Below, piece by piece: positions 23,853-32,378 of a stretch of 64,000 bases of DNA; the first letter of the stretch is position 1; each line of letters starts with the position of its first letter. Below the pieces are notes generated by a model. It saw nothing but the letters and a program-made list of their open reading frames with translations, ran no database searches and had not been told where the DNA came from. The translations under genes and the position numbers were made by a program. The stretch is from contig NZ_NMUL01000021.1 of NCBI RefSeq assembly GCF_002234595.1, positions 62,001 to 126,000 on the forward strand. Reading direction: 5' to 3'. This DNA is from Amycolatopsis vastitatis (GTDB lineage: Bacteria > Actinomycetota > Actinomycetes > Mycobacteriales > Pseudonocardiaceae).

Positions 23853-26800
23853 ATGCAGCGAAGACGGAAGACGACGGCGGGCGCGATGGCGGCCGTGGTG
23901 GTGGCGAGCCTGTCGCAGCCCCTGCCGTCGGCGGCGGCGGAACCCGCCGCCGTTTCCCCGGTTTCCGGCGATCCCGGGCGGACGGTCACGCTGATCACCG
24001 GCGACCGGGTGCGGGTGCTGCCGAACTCCCGCGGTGCGAGCCCGGTGGTCATCGAACCGGGCCCGGGCCGCGACCGGATCGGCTTCTTCCGCGAAACGAA
24101 CACCGGCACGAAACCCGGCGACATCACCGTGGTGCCGTCGGACGCGCTGGCGCTGGTGGCGTCCGGCAAGCTGGATTCCCGGCTGTTCGACGTTTCCGAG
24201 CTGCTGCGGCAGCACCTCGCCGACTCCGCGCCACAACTCCCCCTGATCCTCACCGATTCGGCCGAAGCCACCCAGGCTCCCCCCGCCACCACGACGGTCC
24301 GCGACCTGCCGAGCGTGCACGGCACGGCCCTGCGCCAGGACAAGCGCCGTGCCACGGAGTTCTGGACCTGGCTCACCACGCGGGCCGGGGCCGGCAAGGT
24401 GTGGCTGGACGGCCTGGCCACGCCGGCCCTCGACGTCAGCGTGCCGCAGATCGGCGGCCCGGCCGCCTGGCAGGCCGGCTACACCGGCAGCGGCGTGACG
24501 GTCGGCGTGCTCGACACCGGCGTGAAGGCCGACCACCCGGACCTGGCCGGCAAGGTCCTGGAAGCGAAGGACTTCACCGGGACCAGGCCGGACGCGAGCG
24601 ACGACCTCGGGCACGGCACGCACGTCGCCGGCATCATCGCCGGAACCGGAGCGGCCTCCGGAGGCCGCTACCGCGGGGTGGCGCCGGACGCGCGGCTGAT
24701 CAGCGGCAAGGTCTGCGTCGCCTACGGCTGCCCCGAGTCCGCCGTGATCGCCGGCCTGGAGTGGATCGCGCCGAAGGTGCGCGTGGTCAACCTGAGCCTC
24801 GGCGGCGACGCGACCGACGGCACGGATCCGGTGTCCCAGGCGGTGAACGCGCTGACCGCCCGTTACGGCACCCTGTTCGTCGCCCCGGCGGGCAACGACC
24901 GCTCGCTCGACCTGCCCGAACCGGGGCCGGTCGTCGCACCCGCCGCAGCGGACGCCGCGCTCGCGGTCGGCAGCGTGTCGGCTCAGGACACCACCAGCGC
25001 GTTCTCGAACCGTGGCCCCCGGCCCGGCGACTACGCGCTCAAGCCCGACATCGCCGCGCCCGGCGAGGGCATCGTCTCGGCCAGGGCCGCGGGCACCCGC
25101 GACGGCGACACCGCCCCGGTCGACGACAACTACGCCAGGTTGTCCGGCACGTCGATGGCGGCGCCGCACGTCGCCGGTTCGGCGGCGCTGCTGCTCCAGC
25201 GGCACCCGGACTGGCTCGCCGACCGGCTCAAGTCCACGCTGACGAGCACCGCCCGCGCCACCGCCGACGTCGTCGAGCAGGGCGCGGGCCGGGTCGACGT
25301 GGGACGCGCGGTCACCCAGCAGGTCACCGCCACCACCGGCAGCCTCGGCTACGGCTTCGTCGCCTGGCCGCGCACCCCGTCCGTCAGGAAGACCGTGACC
25401 TACCGCAACGACGGCGACGCGGCCGTCACCCTGGCCCTCGCCACGACGTCCGCGCTGTTCACGCCGTCGGTGCCGTCCGTGGTGGTCCCCGCCCGCGGTG
25501 CCGCCGACGTCGGCGTCACCCTCCGGCCGGGCACGGACGGCGCCGGGCAGTACGGCGGCAGGCTGACCGCGACGGCGCCCGGGATCACCGTGCAGACCGC
25601 GCTCGGCGCCTTCCTGGAACCGGAAAGCTACGACGTGTCCGTCCGGCTGATCGGCCGGGACGGGCGGTTCACGGCGGGCGTCGCCACGCTGGTCGACACC
25701 GGAACCGGGGCCGCGTTCGGCGTTCGGCCGTTCCGCTCCGACGGCACGGCCGTCGTGCGGGTGCCGAAGGGGCGCTACGACCTCAACGCGTTCGACGTGT
25801 CCGGTGATCCGACGGGCCAGACCCGGCCGGCCGCGGTGACACTGCTGTCCCGGCCCGGTCAGCCGGTGACCGGCGATGTCGCGGTCACGCTCGACGCGCG
25901 GGCGGGCAAACCCGTGCGCGCGGCGGTCGATCGCGCGGACGCGCGGCTGCAGGGCGGCGAGCTGGGCCTGGTGTCCGGGAATCCGGGCGGCACCCGGACC
26001 AGCACGCTCGCCTGGACCGTCCAGCCGGGCAACGAGCTGTACGCGGTGGGCTCGGACCGCGAGGTCACCGACCACACCTACGCGCTGTACTTCCGGGCCA
26101 CCCTGGCCGCCCGGCCACCCGGCGTGGATCCGGACGGTTACGTCTACCAGCTGGCGCTCCTCGAACGCGGCCGCGTTCCGGCCGACCCGGTCTTCCGGGT
26201 GCGCGACCGGGACCTCGCCGTGGTCGACACCCGGTACCACACGCAGGGAAAGCCGGCGGACGCGCTGCGCGTCGACGACTCCACGTTCGGTTTCCCGGGC
26301 GCCGACACCGGCACGTACCTGGTCTCGGCGCAGACCCTGCCGAGCCGGCGCACGGAGTACTACACCGCCGGGCCCGGCGTGAGCTGGCAGCACACCGTGG
26401 CGGTGTACCCCACCCCGCTGACCGACGCGGAGAACAACTACTCGTACCGGACCTACCGGCCCGGCCCCCAGCGTTCCGGCTGGAACCGCGCCCCGGTCGG
26501 GCCCGCCTTCGGTGCGCCGCAGGACGGCTGGGGTGTGCTCCGCGCCGGGAACCAGCTGACGTACGCGATCCCGCTCGTGTCGGGCAGCGACCCGGAGCAG
26601 TACACCTCGCCGCCGGGCGGCCTCACCGGCACGGCGACGCTGTCGCGCGACGGCGTCCCGCTGGGTACCACCGCGAGCCCGGCCTCCGGGGCGTTCACCA
26701 TCCCGGACGGCGCGGGCACCTACACGCTGCGGTCCGTCGCCACGCGCAGTGTGCCGTGGTCGGTGGTGGGGACCGGGGTGGACGTCGCGTGGACGTTCCA

Positions 26801-27155
26801 CGAGCCCGGTCTGGCCGCGCCGGCGAAACCGTTGCCACTGCTGGTGGTCCGGGCCGAGGGTGCGGTCGACGACCAGAGCCGCGCCCCGGCCGGGAAGCCG
26901 TTCGTGCTCGCGCTGACCGCGCAGCGGCAGCCGGGCGCCGGGGAGTTCCGGCTGGCGGAGCTGCGGGTCGAGACGTCCGCCGACGACGGCACGACCTGGA
27001 CGTCGGTGCCTGCCGTGCGCCTCGGCAACGGCGGGCTCGCCGTGGTGCGCAACCCGGCGGGCGAAGGGTTCGTGTCCCTGCGGATCACCGCCCGCGACAC
27101 GGAAGGCAACGCGCTCACGCAGACGGTGATCAGGGCGTACCAGACGACACCGTGA
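23853..27155 (+). CDS. Large secreted S8 (subtilisin-like) serine peptidase
   Basis: A 1100-residue protein with a signal peptide (about 1-30), a propeptide (VTLITGDRVRVL opening, to about 200) and a subtilisin domain with Asp221 (VGVLDTGVKADHPDL), His254 (LGHGTHVAG) and Ser434 (LSGTSMAAPHVAG). After the catalytic domain come several hundred residues of beta-rich sequence with no recognised name, similar in layout to large Streptomyces S8 peptidases. It should digest extracellular protein. The ATG at 23853 follows GGGAGG by a normal spacing; an upstream in-frame ATG at 23796 adds a tail unlike a signal. The 3' end overlaps the convergent membrane-protein gene by 26 bp. Confidence 0.93.
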   Translation: MQRRRKTTAGAMAAVVVASLSQPLPSAAAEPAAVSPVSGDPGRTVTLITGDRVRVLPNSRGASPVVIEPGPGRDRIGFFRETNTGTKPGDITVVPSDALALVASGKLDSRLFDVSELLRQHLADSAPQLPLILTDSAEATQAPPATTTVRDLPSVHGTALRQDKRRATEFWTWLTTRAGAGKVWLDGLATPALDVSVPQIGGPAAWQAGYTGSGVTVGVLDTGVKADHPDLAGKVLEAKDFTGTRPDASDDLGHGTHVAGIIAGTGAASGGRYRGVAPDARLISGKVCVAYGCPESAVIAGLEWIAPKVRVVNLSLGGDATDGTDPVSQAVNALTARYGTLFVAPAGNDRSLDLPEPGPVVAPAAADAALAVGSVSAQDTTSAFSNRGPRPGDYALKPDIAAPGEGIVSARAAGTRDGDTAPVDDNYARLSGTSMAAPHVAGSAALLLQRHPDWLADRLKSTLTSTARATADVVEQGAGRVDVGRAVTQQVTATTGSLGYGFVAWPRTPSVRKTVTYRNDGDAAVTLALATTSALFTPSVPSVVVPARGAADVGVTLRPGTDGAGQYGGRLTATAPGITVQTALGAFLEPESYDVSVRLIGRDGRFTAGVATLVDTGTGAAFGVRPFRSDGTAVVRVPKGRYDLNAFDVSGDPTGQTRPAAVTLLSRPGQPVTGDVAVTLDARAGKPVRAAVDRADARLQGGELGLVSGNPGGTRTSTLAWTVQPGNELYAVGSDREVTDHTYALYFRATLAARPPGVDPDGYVYQLALLERGRVPADPVFRVRDRDLAVVDTRYHTQGKPADALRVDDSTFGFPGADTGTYLVSAQTLPSRRTEYYTAGPGVSWQHTVAVYPTPLTDAENNYSYRTYRPGPQRSGWNRAPVGPAFGAPQDGWGVLRAGNQLTYAIPLVSGSDPEQYTSPPGGLTGTATLSRDGVPLGTTASPASGAFTIPDGAGTYTLRSVATRSVPWSVVGTGVDVAWTFHEPGLAAPAKPLPLLVVRAEGAVDDQSRAPAGKPFVLALTAQRQPGAGEFRLAELRVETSADDGTTWTSVPAVRLGNGGLAVVRNPAGEGFVSLRITARDTEGNALTQTVIRAYQTTP

Positions 27156-27693
27156 CGGCGACCGCGGCGAGCGGCACGACGAAGGCGGCCCCGGTCAGGA
27201 ACCTCAGTTCCCGGCCGTGGGCCCGCCATTCGCCGTCCCAGCCGCTTTCGCCGTCGTAGCGCAGGTTCGCGGTCGTCATCAGGGCCCGGCCGAGCCCGAA
27301 CCCGGCGCCCGCACACAGGGCGGCGGGGACCGAAGCCGTGAGGGCCACGGCGACCGCGGCGACGTACGGCAGGCCGCTGGGCAGGTAGGTGCGGGCGCCG
27401 GTGCCCATCTCGAACCCGAACTGCAGCGGCCCCAGGTGCCGGCCGAGGCGGAACACGGTGTCCGGCACCAGCCGCCGGTTTTCCGGCAGCCGGAACGACC
27501 ACACGCCCGTTTCCCGCAGCAGCACCGCACCCAGCGCGGCCGCCACCACGGCCCAGCGGACGAAGCCGGGAAGGGGCGCGCGCAGCAGGGATCCGCCCAC
27601 GAGGAGGACCGTCGCGGTCAGGGCGCCGCCGCAGACCAGGCCCGCGCAGAACGCCAGTACGGGAGTGCCTCGCCAGACCGGCGAGCTCAGCAC
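27130..27693 (-). CDS. Uncharacterised polytopic membrane protein of the mau-like cassette
   Basis: A 187-residue protein with about four or five hydrophobic segments: residues 10-35, 45-62, a long one near 108-135, and 165-183. Between them is a conserved-looking polar stretch LPENRRLVPDTVFRLGRHLGPLQFGFEMGTGARTYLPSGLPY that resembles loops of DsbD/MauE-associated integral proteins, but I do not recognise the family. It has no CxxC. It starts at a GTG 18 bp after the 57-residue gene and is the last gene of a five-gene leftward operon. The context suggests a role in electron transfer, export or maturation of the Tat-exported Cys-rich protein. Confidence 0.65.
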   Translation of the reverse strand: MLSSPVWRGTPVLAFCAGLVCGGALTATVLLVGGSLLRAPLPGFVRWAVVAAALGAVLLRETGVWSFRLPENRRLVPDTVFRLGRHLGPLQFGFEMGTGARTYLPSGLPYVAAVAVALTASVPAALCAGAGFGLGRALMTTANLRYDGESGWDGEWRAHGRELRFLTGAAFVVPLAAVAVTVSSGTP

Positions 27694-27711
27694 GAAGGCC
27701 GAGTTCCGGCT

Positions 27712-27885
27712 TCAACTGGAGCCGCTGGTGGCGAACCCCGCGGCCGCGCACAGGACGAGCCACGCGCTCGGCAGCAGCCAGCCCGGCCCGGCGAGCAGGA
27801 GTGCGCCCGTCACGCCGGCCGCGGCGAACGCGAGGCCGGCGGCGATCGTCAGCGGGTGCCACCGGCGCCGGGAAGTCCCGGGCAT
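27712..27885 (-). CDS. 57-residue membrane protein
   Basis: The frame MPGTSRRRWHPLTIAAGLAF continues with two hydrophobic helices (about 11-32 and 36-52) and ends FATSGSS. It has one Cys. The ATG shares a base with the stop of the upstream Tat-protein gene (TGATG), which strongly supports translation by coupling. A longer same-frame reading would run antisense-like through the Tat gene and is rejected. The family is unknown. It could anchor or stabilise the neighbouring membrane protein. Confidence 0.7.
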   Translation of the reverse strand: MPGTSRRRWHPLTIAAGLAFAAAGVTGALLLAGPGWLLPSAWLVLCAAAGFATSGSS

Positions 27886-28451
27886 CAAAGGGCGGCGCGG
27901 CAGATCGTCAGGTACGTCTGGCCGGTGTACCCGCCGCCCCAGAAGGTCGAGAAGCCGTCCGAGCAGCGGTAGACCTTCTGGTCCGGGGTCGTCCACCGCC
28001 ACGCGTTCTTGCCCACGAACTGGCCGCACGTGTTGGCCACGGGCTGGTGGTCGACCTGGATGCCGCCCTCGTTCCAGGTGCCGTACTTGTGCCATCCGGC
28101 GTCGCAGTAGGTGCTTCCACGCCAGAAGCCGCCGAAGCAGGCGGCGTAAGCGCTGACATAGGCACCGCTGGTGTCGGGCAGTTCGGCGTAGCCGGTCGGA
28201 TAGGCGTCGTGGCAGTCGTTGCGGTCGAACCCCGGCATGCCGTACGGGCTGAACTCGGCGTTCGCCTTCCGGACGCGGGACAGGCCCGACCAGTCGAGCG
28301 CGGTCGCGCCGAGCGTCAGCGCGCCGAGCGCCACCGCACGCAGGAACGTCCTCCTCGTGCCGCCGGCCTTCAGCTTCCGTCCCGCGCGGGTGCCCACGGC
28401 ATCCGGCCCGGGCCGGTCAAGACCGGGAATGCGCGCCAACTCCAGCGTCAC
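27885..28451 (-). CDS. Tat-exported six-cysteine, Trp-rich protein (distant MauA-like resemblance)
   Basis: A 188-residue protein. A Tat signal GGTRRTFLRAVALGALTLG (30-50) is followed by about 135 exported residues with six Cys (80, 105, 116, 142, 163, 184), enough for three disulfides, and seven Trp (54, 110, 120, 126, 151, 153, 171). The ending QTYLTICRAAL recalls the C-terminus of methylamine dehydrogenase light chain (TYHCTISP), whose Tat-exported, disulfide-rich subunit needs MauD and MauE. However, it has half the usual Cys and the homology is not established. The GTG at 28451 follows AGGAGG and overlaps the MauD-like gene by 35 bp. It is the likely cargo or product of the cassette. Confidence 0.75.
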   Translation of the reverse strand: MTLELARIPGLDRPGPDAVGTRAGRKLKAGGTRRTFLRAVALGALTLGATALDWSGLSRVRKANAEFSPYGMPGFDRNDCHDAYPTGYAELPDTSGAYVSAYAACFGGFWRGSTYCDAGWHKYGTWNEGGIQVDHQPVANTCGQFVGKNAWRWTTPDQKVYRCSDGFSTFWGGGYTGQTYLTICRAAL

Positions 28452-28941
28452 CGCTATCGCCTCCTGCCTTCGGGACGGCCCATTCGGCCAGGGTGGTGTC
28501 CACTTCGCCGGCCCGGACCGGGAGCAGCATCCGGCGGACGCGGCCGGTGTCGTCGAGCAGCATCAGCACCGGCGGCGAAAGGTGGGAGACCGCACGCCAG
28601 GCTTCGCCGTCACTGACCACCGGCAGGCCGCGGGCCAGGTCCGCCCACGTCGCGAGCGGTTCGTGGGTCAGCAGGGTCGCTTCCGCGCCGAGCCCGGCCA
28701 GCCGTTCGACCACGGTCAGGCACAGCGGGCAGCCCGAATCGACCGCCGCCACGATCCGGCCACCGCCTCCGGCGAACCGCGGGCCGAGGACCAGGTCCGG
28801 GGGCACGGCCACGAACCCGTCCGTGGTCCGGGTGACCACGCCGCGCAGCAGCCGGACCTCGCGCAGGACGGCGGCCAAGCCGAAGAACAGCAGGAGGATC
28901 GCCGCCCAGGTGAGGACGGTGAGCGCGGTCGACGGGGTCAT
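28417..28941 (-). CDS. MauD-like membrane-anchored thioredoxin-fold protein
   Basis: A 174-residue protein with one N-terminal transmembrane helix (about 5-27) and a thioredoxin-like domain. The active-site pair is Cys71-Pro-Leu-Cys74 (VDSGCPLCLTVVERL), with a later LSPPVLMLLDDTGRVRR strand carrying the usual cis-Pro region. This is the arrangement of MauD/TlpA-type proteins that form or reshuffle disulfides outside the membrane. The ATG overlaps the stop of the 230-residue gene by four bases, and its own 3' end overlaps the Tat-protein gene. The neighbours suggest it oxidises or isomerises the six Cys of that Tat-exported protein. Confidence 0.8.
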   Translation of the reverse strand: MTPSTALTVLTWAAILLLFFGLAAVLREVRLLRGVVTRTTDGFVAVPPDLVLGPRFAGGGGRIVAAVDSGCPLCLTVVERLAGLGAEATLLTHEPLATWADLARGLPVVSDGEAWRAVSHLSPPVLMLLDDTGRVRRMLLPVRAGEVDTTLAEWAVPKAGGDSGDAGVGAHSRS

Positions 28942-29630
28942 CGGCGGTCCCAGGCGATGTCGATCTCGTCGAGCCAGTCGAGCCGTTGCCGCTCGGTCTT
29001 CGCCGCCGTGTCCGCGAGGTGGACCTCGGCCACGCCCGCGGGGCAGCCCAGGACGAACGAGCGCGCGGCATCCCCGGCGTACACGGACTTCCAGACCTCG
29101 CCGTACCGGGTGCGGGCGCCCGCGTGCCGCGGGAGCAGCCCGGCGGCGTGGCTCGGCGCGGGGATGGACAGCGCACCGTGGTCCTTCACCACGACCACGA
29201 AGTGCTCGTTCGCCGGATCCAGCAGCGTCGCCGCGCGGGGGGCGACGGTCATGCCGCCGGCGTGGTCTTCGATCCGCAGCGAGCCGAACAGGGCGAGCAC
29301 GCGGTCCCGGCGGGGAGCCGGTCCGGCGTAGACCGTCATCAGTTCGTGGTACGTGCCGATCAGGGTGGCCAAGGACGACTGCCCGTCGCGGGCCTCGGCG
29401 ACGACCACTTCCCGGCCGTGCACGACCAGGCGTTCGCGGGTTTCGGCCGGCGCGACGTACGTGCAGGCGAAGTCGTGGTAACCGCGCGGCCCGATCTGGA
29501 ACCCGGTGCCGAACGAACCGCCGACGAACCGGACTCCGGCCACCACGTGGGAAACGGGGGCCGCCGCGGAAAGGCCGACGGTCACCCGGTCACCGCTCGG
29601 CGCCACCAATCGCAGCCGTTGTGTCGCCAT
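28938..29630 (-). CDS. Uncharacterised 230-residue protein, first gene of the mau-like operon
   Basis: I do not recognise this family. The protein lacks a signal peptide or transmembrane helix and reads as a soluble alpha/beta protein: an Ig-like start TQRLRLVAPSGDRVTVGLS, a central region ESLATLIGTYHELMTVYAG-like helix, FVVVVKDHGALSIPAP and a C-terminal helix KTERQRLDWLDEIDIAW. The ATG at 29630 follows a strong GGAGG. A TAGTCT -10-like element lies at 29663-29668 on the minus strand. It is translationally coupled (ATGA) to the MauD-like gene, so it presumably works in the same process, perhaps on the cytoplasmic side. Confidence 0.7.
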   Translation of the reverse strand: MATQRLRLVAPSGDRVTVGLSAAAPVSHVVAGVRFVGGSFGTGFQIGPRGYHDFACTYVAPAETRERLVVHGREVVVAEARDGQSSLATLIGTYHELMTVYAGPAPRRDRVLALFGSLRIEDHAGGMTVAPRAATLLDPANEHFVVVVKDHGALSIPAPSHAAGLLPRHAGARTRYGEVWKSVYAGDAARSFVLGCPAGVAEVHLADTAAKTERQRLDWLDEIDIAWDRR

Positions 29631-29751
29631 GAGACCTCCGATTCCCCGGAATCCGCCCGGTGAGACTAGCCGACGGATTCCTCGGCGGCCACGATCGTTC
29701 CGCAACGGTTTCCGAATTGCTCCGATCGGGGGCGGTACTTTTGTCCGCGAA

Positions 29752-29757
29752 TACAGT
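29752..29757 (+). promoter_or_regulatory. Candidate -10 (TACAGT) of a leaderless mauE-like transcript
   Basis: TACAGT ends 6 bases before the ATG at 29764 and no ribosome-binding site is visible, as for a leaderless mRNA. The 133-bp divergent region also carries the leftward operon promoter. Confidence 0.4.
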
Positions 29758-29763
29758 GGGTCC

Positions 29764-30303
29764 ATGAACGTTTTGTGGCCGCCGGGAATGACCGTCCTGA
29801 CCGCACTCGGGGCGATTCTCCTGTTGGTGGCCGGTGTGGCGCACGCCGCGCGGCCGCGGCAGCACCGGGCGGTGCTGCGGGCGCACCGCTTGCTGCCGCC
29901 GGCGTGGACGGCTTTCGCGGCGGCGGCGACCGCCGGGGCGGAACTGATCGTCGGCGTGGCCGTCCTGGCGCTCCTGCTCGCGGACCCGGTGGCCGCGGCC
30001 CTGCCCGCTGCCACCCAGGCGGCCGTGTACTGCGCTTTTGCCGGCTACGCCGCGGTGCTGCGGACGCGCCGGCCGGGCGTGCCGTGCGGCTGTTTCGGCG
30101 CGGAGGAGGTGTCGTGGGCGGTGGTGGCCCGAGCGGTCGTGCTCGCCGCGGGCAGCGCCGGATGCGCGGCTGCCGGCGCGGTCGCGGAAGTACCGGACCG
30201 GTGGTCGTGCGTGGCGGCCGGTGTCGTCATCGCGATGGCCGGCCACCTGGTTCCCGCCTGGCGCGAAACCAGCGAACGAAAATCCGGCCGTTCCGGTCGA
30301 TGA
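29764..30303 (+). CDS. MauE/DoxX-like redox-associated membrane protein
   Basis: A 179-residue protein with four or five transmembrane helices (about 8-28, 48-75, 78-98, 117-140, 146-165) and the motif VPCGCFGAEEVSW (Cys108, Cys110), which is typical of MauE-type DoxX-superfamily proteins in actinobacteria. MauE is needed with MauD for maturation of the methylamine dehydrogenase small subunit and probably passes electrons or disulfides across the membrane. It is divergently transcribed from the operon holding the MauD-like and Tat-exported proteins, which makes a functional link likely. Canonical mauB, mauG and the full mauA are absent here. Confidence 0.8.
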   Translation: MNVLWPPGMTVLTALGAILLLVAGVAHAARPRQHRAVLRAHRLLPPAWTAFAAAATAGAELIVGVAVLALLLADPVAAALPAATQAAVYCAFAGYAAVLRTRRPGVPCGCFGAEEVSWAVVARAVVLAAGSAGCAAAGAVAEVPDRWSCVAAGVVIAMAGHLVPAWRETSERKSGRSGR

Positions 30304-30327
30304 TTCTTCCACCGCGGCTTGTCCGCA

Positions 30328-31659
30328 TTACCGGCGAATACCCGCCGGGAAATCACTGACAGGCGAGGGCGCGTTTTCCCGCTTTCGGACCGGCGGCGGG
30401 GCAGGCAGCCGCAACAACGTCCCGAACCGGCCGGGTCCCTGTTCCCGCAGCGCGGCGACGGCCGGGGGTTCGTGGCGCGCGCAGTTGGCGAGGATGCCGA
30501 ACACCAGCATGGTGACCAGCAGCGACGAGCCGCCGTAGGAGATCAGCGGCAGGGTGACGCCGGTGACCGGCAGGAGGCCCACCACATAGCCGACGTTGAT
30601 CGCCGCCTGGCCGACGACCAGCAGGGTCAGCGTGCCCGCGACGATGCGGATCCAGGGATCCTGGGTGCGGCGGGCGATCCGCATCCCGGCGACGGCGACG
30701 CCCGCGTACAGCGACAGCACCGCGATACCGCCGACGAAGCCCAGTTCCTCGCCGATGAGCGCGAAGATGAAGTCGTTGGCCACCCCGGGCAGGTAACCCC
30801 AGTTCGAGCTGCCCTGCCCGAGCCCCCGGCCGAACACTCCCCCGTCGGCGAGCGCGTACGACGCCTGGATCGCCTGGTACGAACCGGAACCGGGGTCGGG
30901 GGCCGACGACAGGAACGAGAGGACGCGCGCCAGCCGGTAGTCCTCGCTCAGGGCGAGCACGGTGAAGCCGGCCGCCGCGCCGAGGACCAGCGCCGTGAAC
31001 AACCGCGCGGGCATGCCGGCGAACCACAGCAGGCCGAGCGTGATGATGCCCAGGGTGATCGTGCCGCTGAGGTTCGGCTGCGCCATCACGAGCGCGAACA
31101 TCAGCAGCGTCACGGGGACAACGGGCACCAGCAGGTGCCGCCACCGGTGCAGCAGCCGACCTTTGGCCACGAGGACGTGCGCGCCCCACAAGGCGAGCGC
31201 GAGCTTGGCGAACTCGATCGGCTGGACGGACTGCCCGGCGACGACGAACCAGCGCTGCGCCCCGCCACCGTCGGAGCCCAGTGGCGTCAGCACGACGACC
31301 AGCATGCCCAGCGAAACGAGCATCGCCCCGCCGGACCACCGGCGGATCGTCGCGAGCGGCACGCGCAGCCCGAGCCAGAACACCCCCGCACCCAGTGCGA
31401 CGTAGGTGATGTGCTTGACGAACAAGCCGCCCTGGCCGGGAGTGCGCGGGTCGTAGGACGCCACCGACGACGCGCTCGACACCATCACCACCCCCACCAC
31501 GGTGAGGAGCCCGGCCAAGGCCAGCACCAGGTGGAACGACGCGAGCGGCCGGGTCGTCCACCCGGTCAGCCGCTCCCACAGGGCGGCGACCGGTGGCCGC
31601 CGGACGCCGGCACCTCGCTGCGCGGGCACGGGAGAAGCCGATCGTGGTGGCCGGGGCAC
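30328..31659 (-). CDS. FtsW/RodA/SpoVE-family lipid II polymerase or flippase paralogue
   Basis: About 443 residues with ten or so transmembrane helices and SEDS-family motifs: MVSSASSVASYDPRTPG, GGAQRWFVVAGQSVQPIEFAKLALALWGAH, MAQPNLSGTITLGII, VLSFLSSAPDPGSGSYQAIQASYALADGGVFGRGLGQG, the catalytic-Asp segment LPGVANDFIFALIGEELGF and LISYGGSSL. It should polymerise lipid II into glycan strands with a partner transpeptidase. No penicillin-binding protein or division gene is adjacent, so it is a paralogue outside the dcw cluster. I place the start at GTG 31659 because AGAGGAGGA lies 6 bases upstream; the longer frame to 31758 adds a low-complexity tail covering an inverted repeat. Confidence 0.9.
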   Translation of the reverse strand: MPRPPRSASPVPAQRGAGVRRPPVAALWERLTGWTTRPLASFHLVLALAGLLTVVGVVMVSSASSVASYDPRTPGQGGLFVKHITYVALGAGVFWLGLRVPLATIRRWSGGAMLVSLGMLVVVLTPLGSDGGGAQRWFVVAGQSVQPIEFAKLALALWGAHVLVAKGRLLHRWRHLLVPVVPVTLLMFALVMAQPNLSGTITLGIITLGLLWFAGMPARLFTALVLGAAAGFTVLALSEDYRLARVLSFLSSAPDPGSGSYQAIQASYALADGGVFGRGLGQGSSNWGYLPGVANDFIFALIGEELGFVGGIAVLSLYAGVAVAGMRIARRTQDPWIRIVAGTLTLLVVGQAAINVGYVVGLLPVTGVTLPLISYGGSSLLVTMLVFGILANCARHEPPAVAALREQGPGRFGTLLRLPAPPPVRKRENAPSPVSDFPAGIRR

Positions 31660-31698
31660 AACCCGTCCTCCTCTTGTTCCGCTGTGGTCCGGTCCGAG

Positions 31699-31720
31699 CT
31701 TGCCAGGCCCGGCTGGCAAG
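31699..31720. promoter_or_regulatory. Inverted repeat upstream of the FtsW-family gene
   Basis: CTTGCCAG (31699-31706) and CTGGCAAG (31713-31720) form a perfect 8-bp dyad with a 6-base spacer, 40 bp upstream of the preferred GTG start. It may be an operator or a hairpin in the leader. Confidence 0.4.
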
Positions 31721-31799
31721 AGGCTGAGAACCCCACCGGACTCGTTCACGCCGGCCATACCCGCCGTAGGGGACGACTGTCCACTGAGGACTACGTCGG

Positions 31800-32378
31800 T
31801 CAGGCGTACGGCTCCCAGGTCAGGTCACCGGCGCCGATGTCGCGGGACACCGCGCGCACCCAGGCCAGTTCCGCGGAGGTGGTGGTCTCGAGGTACTCGT
31901 GCTCGAGCAGGTGCAGCCGGGGAACCCCGTACTCGCGCGACGCGGTGAGCACCGCCTCCGTCACGGTGAGCCGCCGTTGCAGCGCCTCGGCCCGCAGCTC
32001 CAGCCGTGCTCGTGCGTCCTCGGGGCTGAGCAGGTGCAGGAAGGACACCACGGCGGGGAACAGGGGGAACTCCCGTGCCGGAGTGGCCACGTGGTCGCGC
32101 AGGCCGGCCAGCAGCGTCTCCCGGCCGGGTGCCGTCAGCTCGTAGACGGTGCGCTCGGGGTGCCGCGCATCGCGTTCGACGGCGCGGACCCGGATCAGCT
32201 CGTCCCGGGCCAGCCGGTCGAGGGACGCGTGCAGCCCGGACCGGTTGCGCACGTTGACCACGAGGCCCACGCCCCGCTCCCGCATGAGCTGCTGCATCCG
32301 GTAGGCGTGCATCGGCTCTTCGGCCAGCAGCGCCAGAACCGCGATCGCGACGGGAGAAAGCTGTCCACGAGAAGCCAT
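31800..32378 (-). CDS. PadR-family transcriptional regulator
   Basis: A 192-residue protein. The N-terminal winged helix (about 7-85) reads LSPVAIAVLALLAEEPMHAYRMQQLMRERG and SGLHASLDRLARDELIRV, with the PadR wing VYELTAPGRETL. The longer C-terminal part (about 90-180, Vir/coiled type) contains ARLELRAEALQRRL and is expected to dimerise. PadR proteins repress genes until an effector binds. It is divergent from a small membrane protein gene and the 34-bp stretch between their starts contains tandem palindromes that begin at its own start codon, so it probably represses both. The effector is not evident. Confidence 0.9.
   Translation of the reverse strand: MASRGQLSPVAIAVLALLAEEPMHAYRMQQLMRERGVGLVVNVRNRSGLHASLDRLARDELIRVRAVERDARHPERTVYELTAPGRETLLAGLRDHVATPAREFPLFPAVVSFLHLLSPEDARARLELRAEALQRRLTVTEAVLTASREYGVPRLHLLEHEYLETTTSAELAWVRAVSRDIGAGDLTWEPYA

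Noticed and set aside
27712..28095. A 127-codon minus-strand reading extending the 57-aa gene upstream
   Set aside because: The extra part runs through the Tat-protein gene in a different frame with Arg/Gly-rich composition, while the coupled ATG at 27885 explains the real gene.
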